Part shown: one piece after another, positions 9,987 through 23,341 of the stretch
Numbering within the stretch: position 1 is the stretch's first letter
Layout of the letters: each line of letters starts with the position of its first letter
Assembly (NCBI GenBank): GCA_003024175.1
Contig: MDYQ01000599.1
Span: 124,001-188,000 of the forward strand
Direction of reading: 5' to 3'
Source of the DNA: Planoprotostelium fungivorum
Lineage: Eukaryota; Evosea; Variosea; Cavosteliida; Cavosteliaceae
DNA: 64,000 nt
The notes under the pieces: generated by a model
Databases searched by the model: none
Told to the model about the DNA's origin: nothing
Seen by the model: only the letters and a program-made list of their open reading frames with translations
Program-made: the position numbers and the translations under genes

Positions 9987-11292
9987 GGTGATCAGCTGAC
10001 TGATTTTGAAATGTGTGCACACAATCAGATGATGTGTTTCAACTTGAATATTTGTAGATGGTACATTTCTATTTTTCTCGCTTTTGGGCAAGTTTTGGCT
10101 TATATTTGACGAACAGACTTACCATTGTGAGACCGCATAGCAAACAGAACATCCATTCGATCAGCAGGCCAACTATAACCTCGGTGAGTCTCGTATCGTG
10201 ACATTAACTTGCCATTGATTACCTGCAGCGGGGACGGCAATTCAACACGGTAATATATGTTCCTCAGGCTGATGGCATGCCGAGATGATTGACCTTCGGC
10301 GTGACATCAGCGGAGATGTCAGTACTCAGTAGTCTCCAGGAGAGGATCCGATATCACTGAATTACCAGCCACGAGTAGGATTACAGATGGCTCTTCCAAC
10401 GCGAATCACATCATCGGATCGCTCACAGCATTCAGGACTTCAAAATCACTCATTACGTCAAGGCGTGAGAGGGTCAGTCCGATTCCATAACAGTGGATCC
10501 ACCCAGGAGGCCATTATGAACGGGTGTTTATCAGTTACACAGATATGTTGAGGCGAGATGAGAGATATAGAGGGGTGGCTGCTTGATTCACTCTCATTCA
10601 CCACGTTTGGCATTCCTGCCTGAGTATATACGTAACTCCACCTGAAACGTAACAGTGTTGCCATTATCTACTACGACTAATGTCACAAACTTCGTCGACG
10701 ATAATTCAGGTACAATTTCACTGTCTGGGCGCTATGGATGGAGAAGTGAACGACAGCACGGCTTTCACTTCACCCGTTGGTACGTACAATACGTACTACG
10801 GATACTCTGATGTCCAGTGAGGGCCTCAGAAGAGTAGGTACGACGCCGAATCCACCGCGAGAGGAAGGATATGCATTCACCGTGAAAGCGACAACTACAA
10901 TCCTGAACATGGTGGCTACCACAGAGGATATACAGGCGATCCAGAATGAAATAGTCGCTGGACGGAACTGGAATGCACCACGTTCTTTGTCTGTACAATG
11001 ATATCCATGCTGGACTATGATATAATAAATATTGAGAATACTGTGGTTCACGAGCTCAACGAAAGAATCTATGAAACTGCGGCTCAGGGATCGCTCCGTA
11101 CACTTGCGTTGTCGTCTCGAATGCAAGCTAGAATAGCGTACCACTTAACGTAACAGCTGAAACGACCCAAAGACGGACCATTTACATTCGTAATACGATG
11201 GACCACATGTGATACTCTGTTGGATTGCAAATCAACGTAACCATCTTAGAAGCCTTGTCTATTCACAACTCAAAGTTCATCAATGACATAGC
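9987..11292. other. Unassigned 1.3 kb, possible broken or multi-exon plus-strand coding
   Basis: Between the CTNNBL1 start and the next minus-strand gene. No recognisable protein is present. On the plus strand several unconnected open stretches look protein-like: codons for SPGEDPISLNYQPRVG near 10335, and a 68-codon frame ending at 11155 that contains MLDYDIINIENTVVHELNER. GT..AG pairs of intron size occur (for example 10192-10236), but I could not join them into one convincing frame. Repeated GTACGTA-type motifs lie near 10770-10800. It could be a decaying gene, a fast-evolving gene, or noncoding. Confidence 0.25.
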
Positions 11293-12129
11293 CTAGCAGA
11301 CTTCCATTGCCACGGGTCTTCCAAGCGCAAGGTTGGCCTCTTCAGCCTTCCTCTTCACCCTCTCTTCGCTCGCTTCTAACAACTGTCTCCTGAATTCCAT
11401 CGCACTGCCTGGAGACAGAGACCGAGCATATTCCTGTACGAGCTTTTGCATGTTCTCTTGTGGTGTGGGTGCCGCACTGATTCGAATACCTTTTGACCTG
11501 CGTATCTCAGCGTGCTCCGTCCTCTTCCGTAGGCATTCTTCACGGTCAGAGTACAGCAGACTTTCCATCGAGTAACCTGCGGCAGCGATCCGGCCGGCTA
11601 TCTTTAAGACGAAGAGGAAGCGCACGGATTGAGGTAAAGCTCGATTGGGTTTGATTCGAAAGAGGAGTGGTTGGGTGAGGGTGTCGGTCGTCTTCAATCT
11701 TGCCGTGAGGAATGTCTTCTGATCTTCATCTCCTCTTGAAAGTCTCTTGACGATGTGGTGGTCCAGCTTCTGTCCATCGACGATGCTTCTGGCTTCAACG
11801 ATGTAGACGTAGAGTGTGGAGCCTTTAGGAGGTTTCGTGTGGAATTTGATTCGGGCGAAGTTGTTTCGCCTCTGATCTTGACGATCGCAGCTGTACAACC
11901 ATCCTCCTTGGTACAGATATGCTGCGATCTGTGAGATGATGATCTTCTGCAGTATGATTTGAAGTTCTGTGGGTAGTCTCTTCGCTGCGATGGAGGGCGC
12001 CATGATGCTGATTGGATTTGGCAGGGAACTTATCGATCTTTGTTTGACTGAGAAGTGAACTGGGTTGTCTTCAACGTCGTCCATAACTTTTGGGCTTGAC
12101 TCGACTCCGTTGCCAAGGAAACTGATCAA
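11293..12129 (-). CDS. Unknown 278-residue protein
   Basis: One continuous frame from 12129 (MISFLGNGVES) to the stop at 11293, unusual here because it has no intron. I do not recognise a family. The middle has a beta-rich look (ARIKFHTKPPKGSTLYVYIV, QKTFLTARLKTTDTLTQPLLF), followed by a basic helical C-terminus (EFRRQLLEASEERVKRKAEE). A second Met lies after about 40 residues (IMAPSIAAKRLPTELQ) and could be the true start. No signal peptide or membrane segment is seen. Codon use resembles its neighbours, so I take it as a real gene. Confidence 0.55.
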   Translation of the reverse strand: MISFLGNGVESSPKVMDDVEDNPVHFSVKQRSISSLPNPISIMAPSIAAKRLPTELQIILQKIIISQIAAYLYQGGWLYSCDRQDQRRNNFARIKFHTKPPKGSTLYVYIVEARSIVDGQKLDHHIVKRLSRGDEDQKTFLTARLKTTDTLTQPLLFRIKPNRALPQSVRFLFVLKIAGRIAAAGYSMESLLYSDREECLRKRTEHAEIRRSKGIRISAAPTPQENMQKLVQEYARSLSPGSAMEFRRQLLEASEERVKRKAEEANLALGRPVAMEVC

Positions 12130-12404
12130 CTACCATGTCTTCGCCGTCTCTGAGCCCATTCCACGTGAATCGCCCGAGCCTAAAAATTGGTCTGCCCAAA
12201 ATGTTTCGACTCAAAAGTTCTCATTCTGAAGAAGTGGAACGGTGCTGGCCTCATTCTGAAGAAGTGGACCGCAAAGCATCCGATTGGGTCGGATTCTGAT
12301 ATGGACCAGACGTTGGCCTGGATGTATGAGATGAGTTTAGAGGTGACACTGCTCTATGTGGACATTGCACTGTCGCTGTTGCCTTTTGAAGGGCAATTAC
12401 GTAA

Positions 12405-15751
<3,347 letters not shown>

Positions 15752-15865
15752 AAAACAGTTTTGAGAGTTCTCATGTTTCACTGAAATGTCACTCATGGTG
15801 TACACATCAACTACAACGAATATCCACCTTTGTAAACTCAATTTTGACAACGACACGACAACATC

Positions 15866-17267
15866 ATGGCGACATTCCCTCTTAAACCAGAAGACATCCG
15901 TCTATTTCACGAGCAAGGATACCTTGCCGTCAATGGTGTATTGAGTGACGACTTTGTTCAGCGATTGCAAGATGAAATCACCGAAGAGATCGACCGACTG
16001 GCCACGGAAAAGGTGTAGAGAATCTTGTTTCTCATCACTGACATCAGACGAGGTGAGGGAAGGAAAGCTATCATCCACTTTTGAAGAGTTGGACTTCAGC
16101 AAAAGGCTGGCACGAATCAGCCAAGAGACCGACGAGGTGAAGTCTGGTGACGTCAGGGAATCCATCTGACCCACGTAGGTTGCATTGTCCATCTGGAATG
16201 CCAAGCTCGCCCTTCCCTCTTTCTTCGACCTCATACGTCACCCGAACATGATCGAGATGGCCGAAGGGCTTTTGGACGTAAGTCGATTGGACGTCGTCAC
16301 TTTGATTCAATTTCTCAGACATCAGAGATCATCGCCAGTTCGGTCTATCGACTTCGACCCAAGATTCCAAACTTCACCTACGGTGCTGTTCCATGGTAAT
16401 CATCCATCTCTCATATTCGACCATCATCAGTCCTTACATCTCATCTCATTCAGGCACCAAGACTCCAGTTACATGGAACCATTCTGCGATAAGTCTCTCA
16501 TCGTGACCATGTGGACCGCATTGGTTGATGCCGATGAAGACAACGGATGTCTTTGGGTGATGCCCCACGCCCACAAAGAACAAGAGCTCCTCTTACACAA
16601 GTGATCCTTCCACCTCTGACGATTTTAATCATCAAGTGTAGGCCGATGAGCGGGCTACCTTATCTGGAAATTCCAGAGGAAAATCTACCGAAAATCGAGG
16701 CTATTCCATGTCCAGTGAAGAAGGGTGGAGTGCTCCTGTTGACCAATCGCACACCTCACGTCAGCTTCGATAACAAGGTGAGAATTTTCGTGGAAGATTC
16801 GACGTCGACACTGACTCGTTGTAGACGGACGGAGTGAGGTACGGTATCGACGTGAGGTATCAGAGTGCGAGACTGCCCACCAACGCGATCATTCCGAGAT
16901 TAGAGGATGAGATGATCGCATCACAAGAGCCTTTCGTACCCAACGGTTGCTATGCACCCGAGCCAGGTAGTGATCGTCACCATGATGACACCAACATCTT
17001 CAAGATCATCTTCATCATGATCATCACGATCATCATCACCATCAATCAACATCATCACCGCGGCTGACATGCTGAGTAGACTTCCTCGTGAAGAGTCTGA
17101 AGAGACCCGAACACGTTCTATTCGATGGAGAAGCCTTCGCAGAGCTGAGGAAGAAACATCTGCACAAGCCCAACACGAAGAGATGGGTGGAGGAGGGAAG
17201 ATCGTGGCAAGATGACAAACTTTTTACAAAGACGAATAATTACGACACGAGCGGAAATCGGTTATAA
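15866..17267 (+). CDS. Phytanoyl-CoA dioxygenase family protein (Fe(II)/2-oxoglutarate oxygenase)
   Basis: Members of the PhyH family hydroxylate lipids or other small molecules with iron and 2-oxoglutarate. Start ATG 15866 gives MATFPLKPEDIRLFHEQGYL, the standard family opening. Later exons read FFDLIRHPNMIEMAEGLLD, then the metal pair in WHQDSSYMEPF (HxD), TMWTALVDADEDNGCLWVMP, and the distal His in LLLTNRTPHVSFDNK, followed by VRYGIDVRYQS with a candidate 2-oxoglutarate Arg. The full catalytic set is therefore present. At least six introns are apparent; the one at 16778-16824 ends ACTGACTCGTTGTAG. The stop is TAA 17265-17267. No signal or peroxisomal targeting sequence is obvious (C-terminus DTSGNRL). 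Confidence 0.85.
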
Positions 17268-17462
17268 ATGAAGGTTGTGTTTTACATCATGCATCACGTG
17301 GAGGACGTCACATGATGTCTCGCCTTCATTTTCACCTGCACCATCGTTGTCATCTGCATCGTGAACCGTCGTCATCGTCTATTCATTTATTTATATATGT
17401 TCATGTTCGAGTCATCAGGCCAATACTGTGCAATTATGTACATTCAAATGCCACAGAGCTAT

Positions 17463-18249
17463 CTACATCATCTTCAGAGGGCGAAACCACGAAATTCGAC
17501 CCACCGATTTTCCCTTCTTACTCGGTATCATGTTCTTAAAGAAGAAGTCGGCGTGGTTCTTGTGTGAGAGGATGGCGGCGATCCTCTTCTTCGTCTTCTC
17601 ATCTTGTGTCTGCACGGCAAACCTTTGGAGGATATCATTGGTCGTTCCTGTGCCTCCGAGAGCTTGAAGTGTTTGGACAACCTTTAGAAACGTTAGCATG
17701 ATGGTTTTTCTGTACCCTCACCATTCGAGCCAGATCAGATTGAACGATGGATTCTGGAAGAAGAGTCCATTGAATATCCATGGTTTGCACGAGGGAACGT
17801 TGTGCAGGGGTGAAGTGGTTTTGCACTGTTGCGAAGGTGTGATCTCTGATAGTTGTTGCCAGAGTCGATTTATCTTCGTGATCGATAGTGGAACGATGGG
17901 AAAGCTTCTGGCGCTTCTTGGCATTCTCGTGATTGTCCAAATGGTAGAAGTTGTCATCGTCCATCGCCACCTCTTCTCTCAATAATATTGCGGAATGCTT
18001 GGAGGTATCCACGATCTGTGTGAAGTCGTCCAGTAAAATGGAGGGTGGCGATGTAATGTTTGTTGGTATGTGATCATCCTCAATAGTATTTTCCTTGTGA
18101 TCCTCTATGCATGAGTGATCCAGCTCTTCACTTGGACCATCTGGCTCGTCTCGATGTATGGTAGTCCAAGTAAGAGACTCTGTTACGAGTTCTTCAGTCG
18201 TGATCTCCGCGTCTGCATGCAGTAATAGTAGATCGTCTAGCATCGTCAT
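17463..18249 (-). CDS. Unknown protein with helical C-terminal domain
   Basis: Two exons from ATG 18249 (MTMLDDLLLLHADAEITTEE) joined over a GTGAGGGTAC intron near 17680-17725. The N-terminal two-thirds is acidic and histidine-rich with no recognised domain. The last 80 residues (VVQTLQALGGTGTTNDILQR, KRIAAILSHKNHADFFFKN) have the pattern of a small helical, possibly winged-helix, domain with a basic end. I do not recognise the family. It is divergent from the F-box gene. Confidence 0.6.
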
Positions 18250-18693
18250 GTTCGTGGATTGTGTTCGTCTCTAGCTGTTGCGTGTCCTTTCTCCTCAAAC
18301 GATTTTTGACATTAAATTCTATTATCGGGACAATTTCGCCCACTTTCTTTGCCCTTGTTCCCACGGGTGCTCTTCTTACACTACACTCGTGTGACGGCTG
18401 TGTCCTCCAACGAGCACGTGGAGAGGAAGAGCTGATGCATCTAGATCAGCGTCAGCCTCTTTGCTCGTGCCCTGGTGTTGTCATTACTGGGCTGAACACG
18501 CATGTCACAGTTAACGATAATCGATTTCTCGAATCTGCGAATGAGGCGAACAATCTGCGAAGTTCGCATCAGAGCTACAGGACCACACTCCAGTATCAAG
18601 CGCCCCACTTCCGAGATAACGGTAGTCTAACGTGTGCTAGCCTATTAATATCTTATCTCTATAGGAGGAACTACCTTTGAGGTGACTAGGCGT
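18250..18693. other. Divergent intergenic region
   Basis: 444 bp between the minus-strand unknown gene and the F-box gene, so it should carry both promoters. A 139-codon plus-strand frame (18261-18680) runs through it but has no recognisable content and a composition unlike its neighbours. I leave it uncalled. Confidence 0.4.
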
Positions 18694-21236
18694 ATGGCGG
18701 ATCTGTACTTCTTCGAGTTTCCACCGGATAAAGATGCAGAGGTGAAGAGCATCTCACAAGTACCCTTCAGTCCGTTCGAACGATCGAATGTTGTCTCATA
18801 TTACATCTATAACGAATAAATGGTATCGTGAGATTGACTCCAAAGCAGTCCAACGATGTGGGAGGCAAAAGGAAATCGCTTCAACAGATAGAGAACGATC
18901 TGTTTGGAGAAGGTCCAAACATACAACCGCCACCCAAACGGTCTATGAACGATATGGAAGGTACGTATCTAGAATAGGAGGTTCAATACGATAGTCGCCG
19001 ACGTATAAAAGGAAATGAGATCGTGATGCCCAGGACGGGGCAGAACATGAACATGTCTTCCAATCAAATGGGTCACTCCCAACACATGATGCAGCAGCAA
19101 ATGTTCCATCCCCATCAGATGTCGAATCAAATGGTGCGCTAACTAATGTTCAGTACAAACTCACCCCATTCAGAATTCCTCCATGCAGAACGGGATGCAC
19201 ATGGGCTCCATGAATAATCCCATGGGCAATCAGATGAACCATTCGATGCAGAACAACATGAACAATTCGATGAACATGCCAAATCAGATGAATCCAAACA
19301 TGCCCCAAGGCAATATGATGGGTGGGCGATTCTTCATCGTCTTCCTCTCCCTCTCGATATTTCAACCTCCCCATCTTAGATCCATCTCGAACTTTATTCA
19401 CCTCCATCTCAGGTAACATGGGTAGAACTTTCAACGATCCCTCCATGGGCTACTCCGGCGGCATGAATCAATACAACAACAGCAACATGAACCCACAACG
19501 CATGATGTCCATGCCCCAGCAGCAACATCATGGTCAACACCAACAGAACCTCATGAGCCAAGGAGGGAACAGTGGCATGGTGAACATGATGCCTCAAAGA
19601 GGTCATCCCAACATGATGAGAAACCAACCCGGCCATCACAATGCATCCATGGGTTACATGAATGGACAGAATCAGAATAACTCGGGAGGTGAACTCTCTC
19701 ACTGTGCATCCACCGTCCAAGCGATGATGTGATGATGATGAACAGGCATGAACATGAGTCACAACGGCATGAATATGGGAGGACCTTCACCTCAATCTCC
19801 CTACTCCAACTTCCAACCGTGGGCCAACAACAACGTGAGTTTTCATCCGAATCTCTCAGCTGACGCGATACAGATGGGTAACATGGGTAACCGACGTGGC
19901 TCGTTGTAGATGCTGAATAAATTCAGGTGATAACGGCCGATTTTCGGACCAGATGGGCATGCAGGATCATTCTGGTGGCATGCACTACTCTGGCAACACT
20001 CTCTCTCGCCAGACTTCGCTCACAGGTTTCCCTCAAGGTCACACGAATCACAACAGCTCGGCCAGCCTGTCTAACGATGACCTGTCACTCATCTTCTCCT
20101 TCTTACCGATGAGAGACGTGGCCAAATGCGCCATGGGTGAGATTCGAATTTCGAATCGTGGCGGAGGGCGGGAAACGGTACTGACTCGTTGTAGTGTGCC
20201 AGAGGTGGAACAGTCTCGCCTGGAAGAGTGTGATCCACGTGGACTTGTCTCAATCTTGGAATTTCTTTACGAACCAGAGCGCGGCGAGGTACATGAGTGA
20301 CACTCTATTGCGGAAGTTTTTCTCCGAAAAGTTGGACCCCAATCGAGTGCAGACGATCAACGCGTGGGGCTGCGAGGCCTTCAGCAACGTGAGACGTCCA
20401 TCTACAACGTTGTAGATTGACATGATCACAGAACGTGATGGAGACCATATCGATGATACCGGGCTATTCAAAGAATCTCCGCGGGTTGAACGTCAGAATG
20501 ACACGTGTCACGTCAGACGGTGAGAAAACTCGATGAAAACTCCCGCTCACCAGGGCAGGTGTGAGGCACATCTGCAACATGTCTGGCCTGGAGAGTCTGA
20601 CGCTGATGAATGCCATATCTGACAGAGACGTACAACTCTTGTCAAAGAAGCTGCCCCGTCTGCAGCAGCTCATGATCATCTCGTCCAACATCACGGACGC
20701 CAGCTTGGCGGATATCAGTCAGCTGAGGAACTTGGCCGAATTACAATTGACGGGGTGAGTGTTCGAAGTCATCGACATTCTATGAGATGCATGATGTGAT
20801 GCATGATGTGATGATGTGATGATGTTGTACGTGATGATGATGGCTGACGATGAGAACAGATGCGAACGAATCACAGACGGAGGACTAGAGAAATTGAAAG
20901 GAATGTCAAGTATAAGAACCCTCTGGCTGTCCTGTACAGGCGTCACGGACGTAGGAATGCAACACTTGACGACGCTGGGCAACCTACAAACCCTCGGTGA
21001 CCTTTTATTCTCTCCAATTGGGACTGACCGCCCCAGTGGTAACGAACTGTCGCATAACGGATTTGGGACTCCATCACCTGAGGAACTTGCCGAATCTGAA
21101 TCATCTATCCTTATCTTATTGTTACATGGTGACAACACAAGGAGTAGAGTCATTACCAAAGACTGTACATACTAATCTCTTTGATGTCATGGGAAACAGG
21201 CAGCATCTACAACAGCAGAGAACTCCCATTCAATAG
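18694..21236 (+). CDS. F-box and leucine-rich-repeat protein
   Basis: F-box/LRR proteins are substrate receptors of SCF ubiquitin ligases. The start at 18694 (MADLYFFEFPPDKDAE) is followed by a long Met/Asn/Gln/His-rich region (about 19020-19900, e.g. MQNNMNNSMNMPNQMN) of low complexity. Then comes the F-box: LSNDDLSLIFSFLPMRDVAK, spliced over intron 20137-20194 into VCQRWNSLAWKSV. Leucine-rich repeats of the cysteine-containing type follow, e.g. NLRGLNVRMTRVTSD, GLESLTLMNAISDRDVQLLS, NLAELQLTGCERITDGGLE and NLNHLSLSYCYMVTTQGVES. The stop is at 21236. Intron 20389-20431 (43 nt) contains a perfect copy of the shared palindrome; intron 20137-20194 has a different palindrome and the ACTGACTCGTTGTAG end. 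Exact joins in the low-complexity N-terminus are uncertain. Confidence 0.82.
20141..20157. repeat. Different palindrome in an F-box intron
   Basis: GATTCGAATTTCGAATC, two 8-nt arms round a single T, starting 4 nt after the 5' splice site of intron 20137-20194. Its sequence is unrelated to the CTACAACG family but it occupies the same place in the intron. Confidence 0.75.
20400..20417. repeat. Intron palindrome (F-box gene)
   Basis: Perfect ATCTACAACGTTGTAGAT in the 43-nt intron 20389-20431, 11 nt after the 5' splice site. The splice gives EAFSN/NVMETIS in frame. Confidence 0.9.
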
Positions 21237-21423
21237 AGTCTGTTCGTTCTCTTCTTTCTCTCTCATCCTTCGTCTGTGTGTTCTCATCGTCATCATCGTT
21301 GTGGACATGATGTGTGTGTTGTAGTGCTCTCATTTTTTTGTCAGATTTCTTTGTGGCCACCATCGCAATCATCGCCAGTAGAGGGCGAATCGCTTCAAGA
21401 TAGATCACCTTCAACACAGAAAC

Positions 21424-22447
21424 ATGCCCAGAGGAGAGACTGGGTCTTCACTATTGGACGAAGATCGAGACGATGTCTCCTTAGGATATGGTGAGCTGAC
21501 CCATGTTCTTTACGGTCGAGACGACTTAGCGATTGAGATGACTCCATCACGCGAACTGACTCCTATACAATAGAATCTTCAGGAGGTGCTCCAAAGAGGA
21601 GAGCGACAGAGAATGTGTCTCAATTGCAGGCAGCATACGTTCTCATATCCCATTGCATCGTACCTGGCATTATTAACTTTGTAATCAACGGTCTAATCGC
21701 ATGGATCCGTTGGAAAGAACAAACAGAGGTGCGCATTCTCTAAAGATGTCTTCACCAATGCGTTGCATGCATTCCACAAACATAACACTCCATTCATCCA
21801 ATAATCATCGATACAATGTAAAGAAGATGACGAAAAACAGGTCTACGTGTGGTCCGGACCCGGACATCTCGCCGTAGGTCTCATACCCGGAATCTTCATC
21901 CAATCGACCATCACCTGGATCATGAATGGTGCTCTGTGTTCGAATGACATTAGAAAGGGAATGTTTGGCCTCTCTCCCCTCGCCACTCCTTCTTTTTACG
22001 AAGGGTGAATCGTTGTTATCTATGTGCATGATGTTTATATAGAGGACAGGTTCGGGCCGAAGATCAGATGGTTCATCACACCATGCATGGATCTCTTTCA
22101 ACCAGGAATTGTCAACAGGGTGATTTGAAATCATCCATCCACGACCATCCATCACACATCCAATCATCATCCATCGACATCGACTCACATGCATGTAGAC
22201 ACGTCTTCTACGTCTGCGCAACTTGGCGATGAGAGGATTCCTCTTGGGATGTGTCTCCTTCTTCATCATGTGGCCTTCTACCGCTCTCCTCCTCTCAAAA
22301 GGTTACGAAGAGACACTCGAGCCCAGCCACGCCGCCGTTTTCTTTGGAGTGTTCTATGCCCTCCTGGCCTTGTGGCAGACACCACTCATCGCCTTCATCG
22401 CCATGATTCGAATTGGACAGACTGAAGAGGAAGAGACTCTGGTGTGA
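21424..22447 (+). CDS. Four-helix integral membrane protein, DUF2456-like
   Basis: Start ATG 21424 (MPRGETGSSLLDEDRDDVS). Four hydrophobic segments are visible: AYVLISHCIVPGIINFVING, HLAVGLIPGIFIQSTITWIM, GFLLGCVSFFIMWPSTALLL and FFGVFYALLALWQTPLIAFI. The pattern of a conserved Asn in helix one, a GPGH loop, and a PL..PSF then RWF stretch before helix three resembles fungal uncharacterised membrane proteins (DUF2456-type); that link is from memory and moderate. The exons are split by introns starting at about 21490, 21729 and 22006. The C-terminus is acidic (TEEEETLV). Function unknown. Confidence 0.65.
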
Positions 22448-22565
22448 TGGCAATGAAAGAAGAGGTCTATGTATCGTGAGATGCAGACGACTGCATGTCG
22501 TGATGGCACACGAGTAGAGAAGATGAACACGGTATGAATCGATGATGGGGAAAAGATGTCACCAA

Positions 22566-22636
22566 TCCCTTATGGTGTAGCGGTAACATCCAAGACTCTC
22601 ACTCTTGAGCCCCGGGTTCGACTCCCGGTGAGGGAA
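22566..22636 (+). tRNA. tRNA-Glu (CTC)
   Basis: A cloverleaf folds cleanly: acceptor TCCCTTA with TGAGGGA, D stem GTGT/ACAT, anticodon stem CAAGA/TCTTG with loop CTCTCAC (anticodon CTC), and T arm CCGGG-TTCGACT-CCCGG. No intron. The A and B box sequences are intact, and a T run (CTTTTT) follows at once as a Pol III terminator. An identical gene lies at 55161-55231. Confidence 0.95.
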
Positions 22637-22639
22637 CAC

Positions 22640-23341
22640 CTTTTTAGCCGACAGAAGGCTAGAGTTAGAGCTTCAAGATGGAATCGTGATTGCGTTGTCT
22701 AGATTCTCTTTTCCCTCTTTGTATTGCTCCTGTTTTTCTCTACAGACGATGAGGTCGACTTCATCACATCATTCCGATCGAGAAACTCGTTCAGTGAAGT
22801 CATTACCGATCGTCACCCGTCATCACTGCCACCGACCATAATATTTCTCTCTAGCCGTTTTAAACGGTAGACACCCTCGGCATTCGCTGAAGTGATCGGG
22901 GTGCAATGTTTCCCCTGTCCGCTCTGACTCGACACCCTAAAGGGCCGTGGAGTGGGCAACACAACAACCCAGACACCTTCAATCATGAGACAAAAGCAAG
23001 ATTGGTGGAAACATTGCACCCTTTTTACTCATACTTGTTCACCTGCATGTGCAGCAATGCACTAGATGCTCACGGTGTTGCAAAGGAATGCACTATCAGA
23101 TTGTCTTATGTATCGCACACTCACAATCATCCTTTTGTCATGCTCAGCCTGTTCTTTTTGGCAATCGCGAAGAGCAACCCAATCCTGTGCACAATTCATG
23201 ACTCTGCACACTGTTCATCAGGGCCATAAGAATAGTCATTGAAGAAGATAAATACGTTCAAGGCTAGATGAAGATCACATAAATAAGAGAAAACGTACGA
23301 TTTTATACAATAACTACAACGATCCGCTCGATCGCTTGCCA
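22640..23341. other. Intergenic after tRNA-Glu
   Basis: About 700 bp between the tRNA and the end of the histidine kinase gene. The only long frame (22906-23229, plus strand) has no recognised content. A CTACAACG motif lies near 23315. No feature is supported. Confidence 0.45.

Noticed and set aside
12219-12270. Short direct repeat TCATTCTGAAGAAGTGGA
   Set aside because: Two copies only, in the small gap upstream of the PDXDC1-like gene; the frame through it has no support as a gene.
22906-23229. 107-codon plus-strand frame
   Set aside because: No recognisable content, no intron structure, and composition unlike the neighbouring genes.
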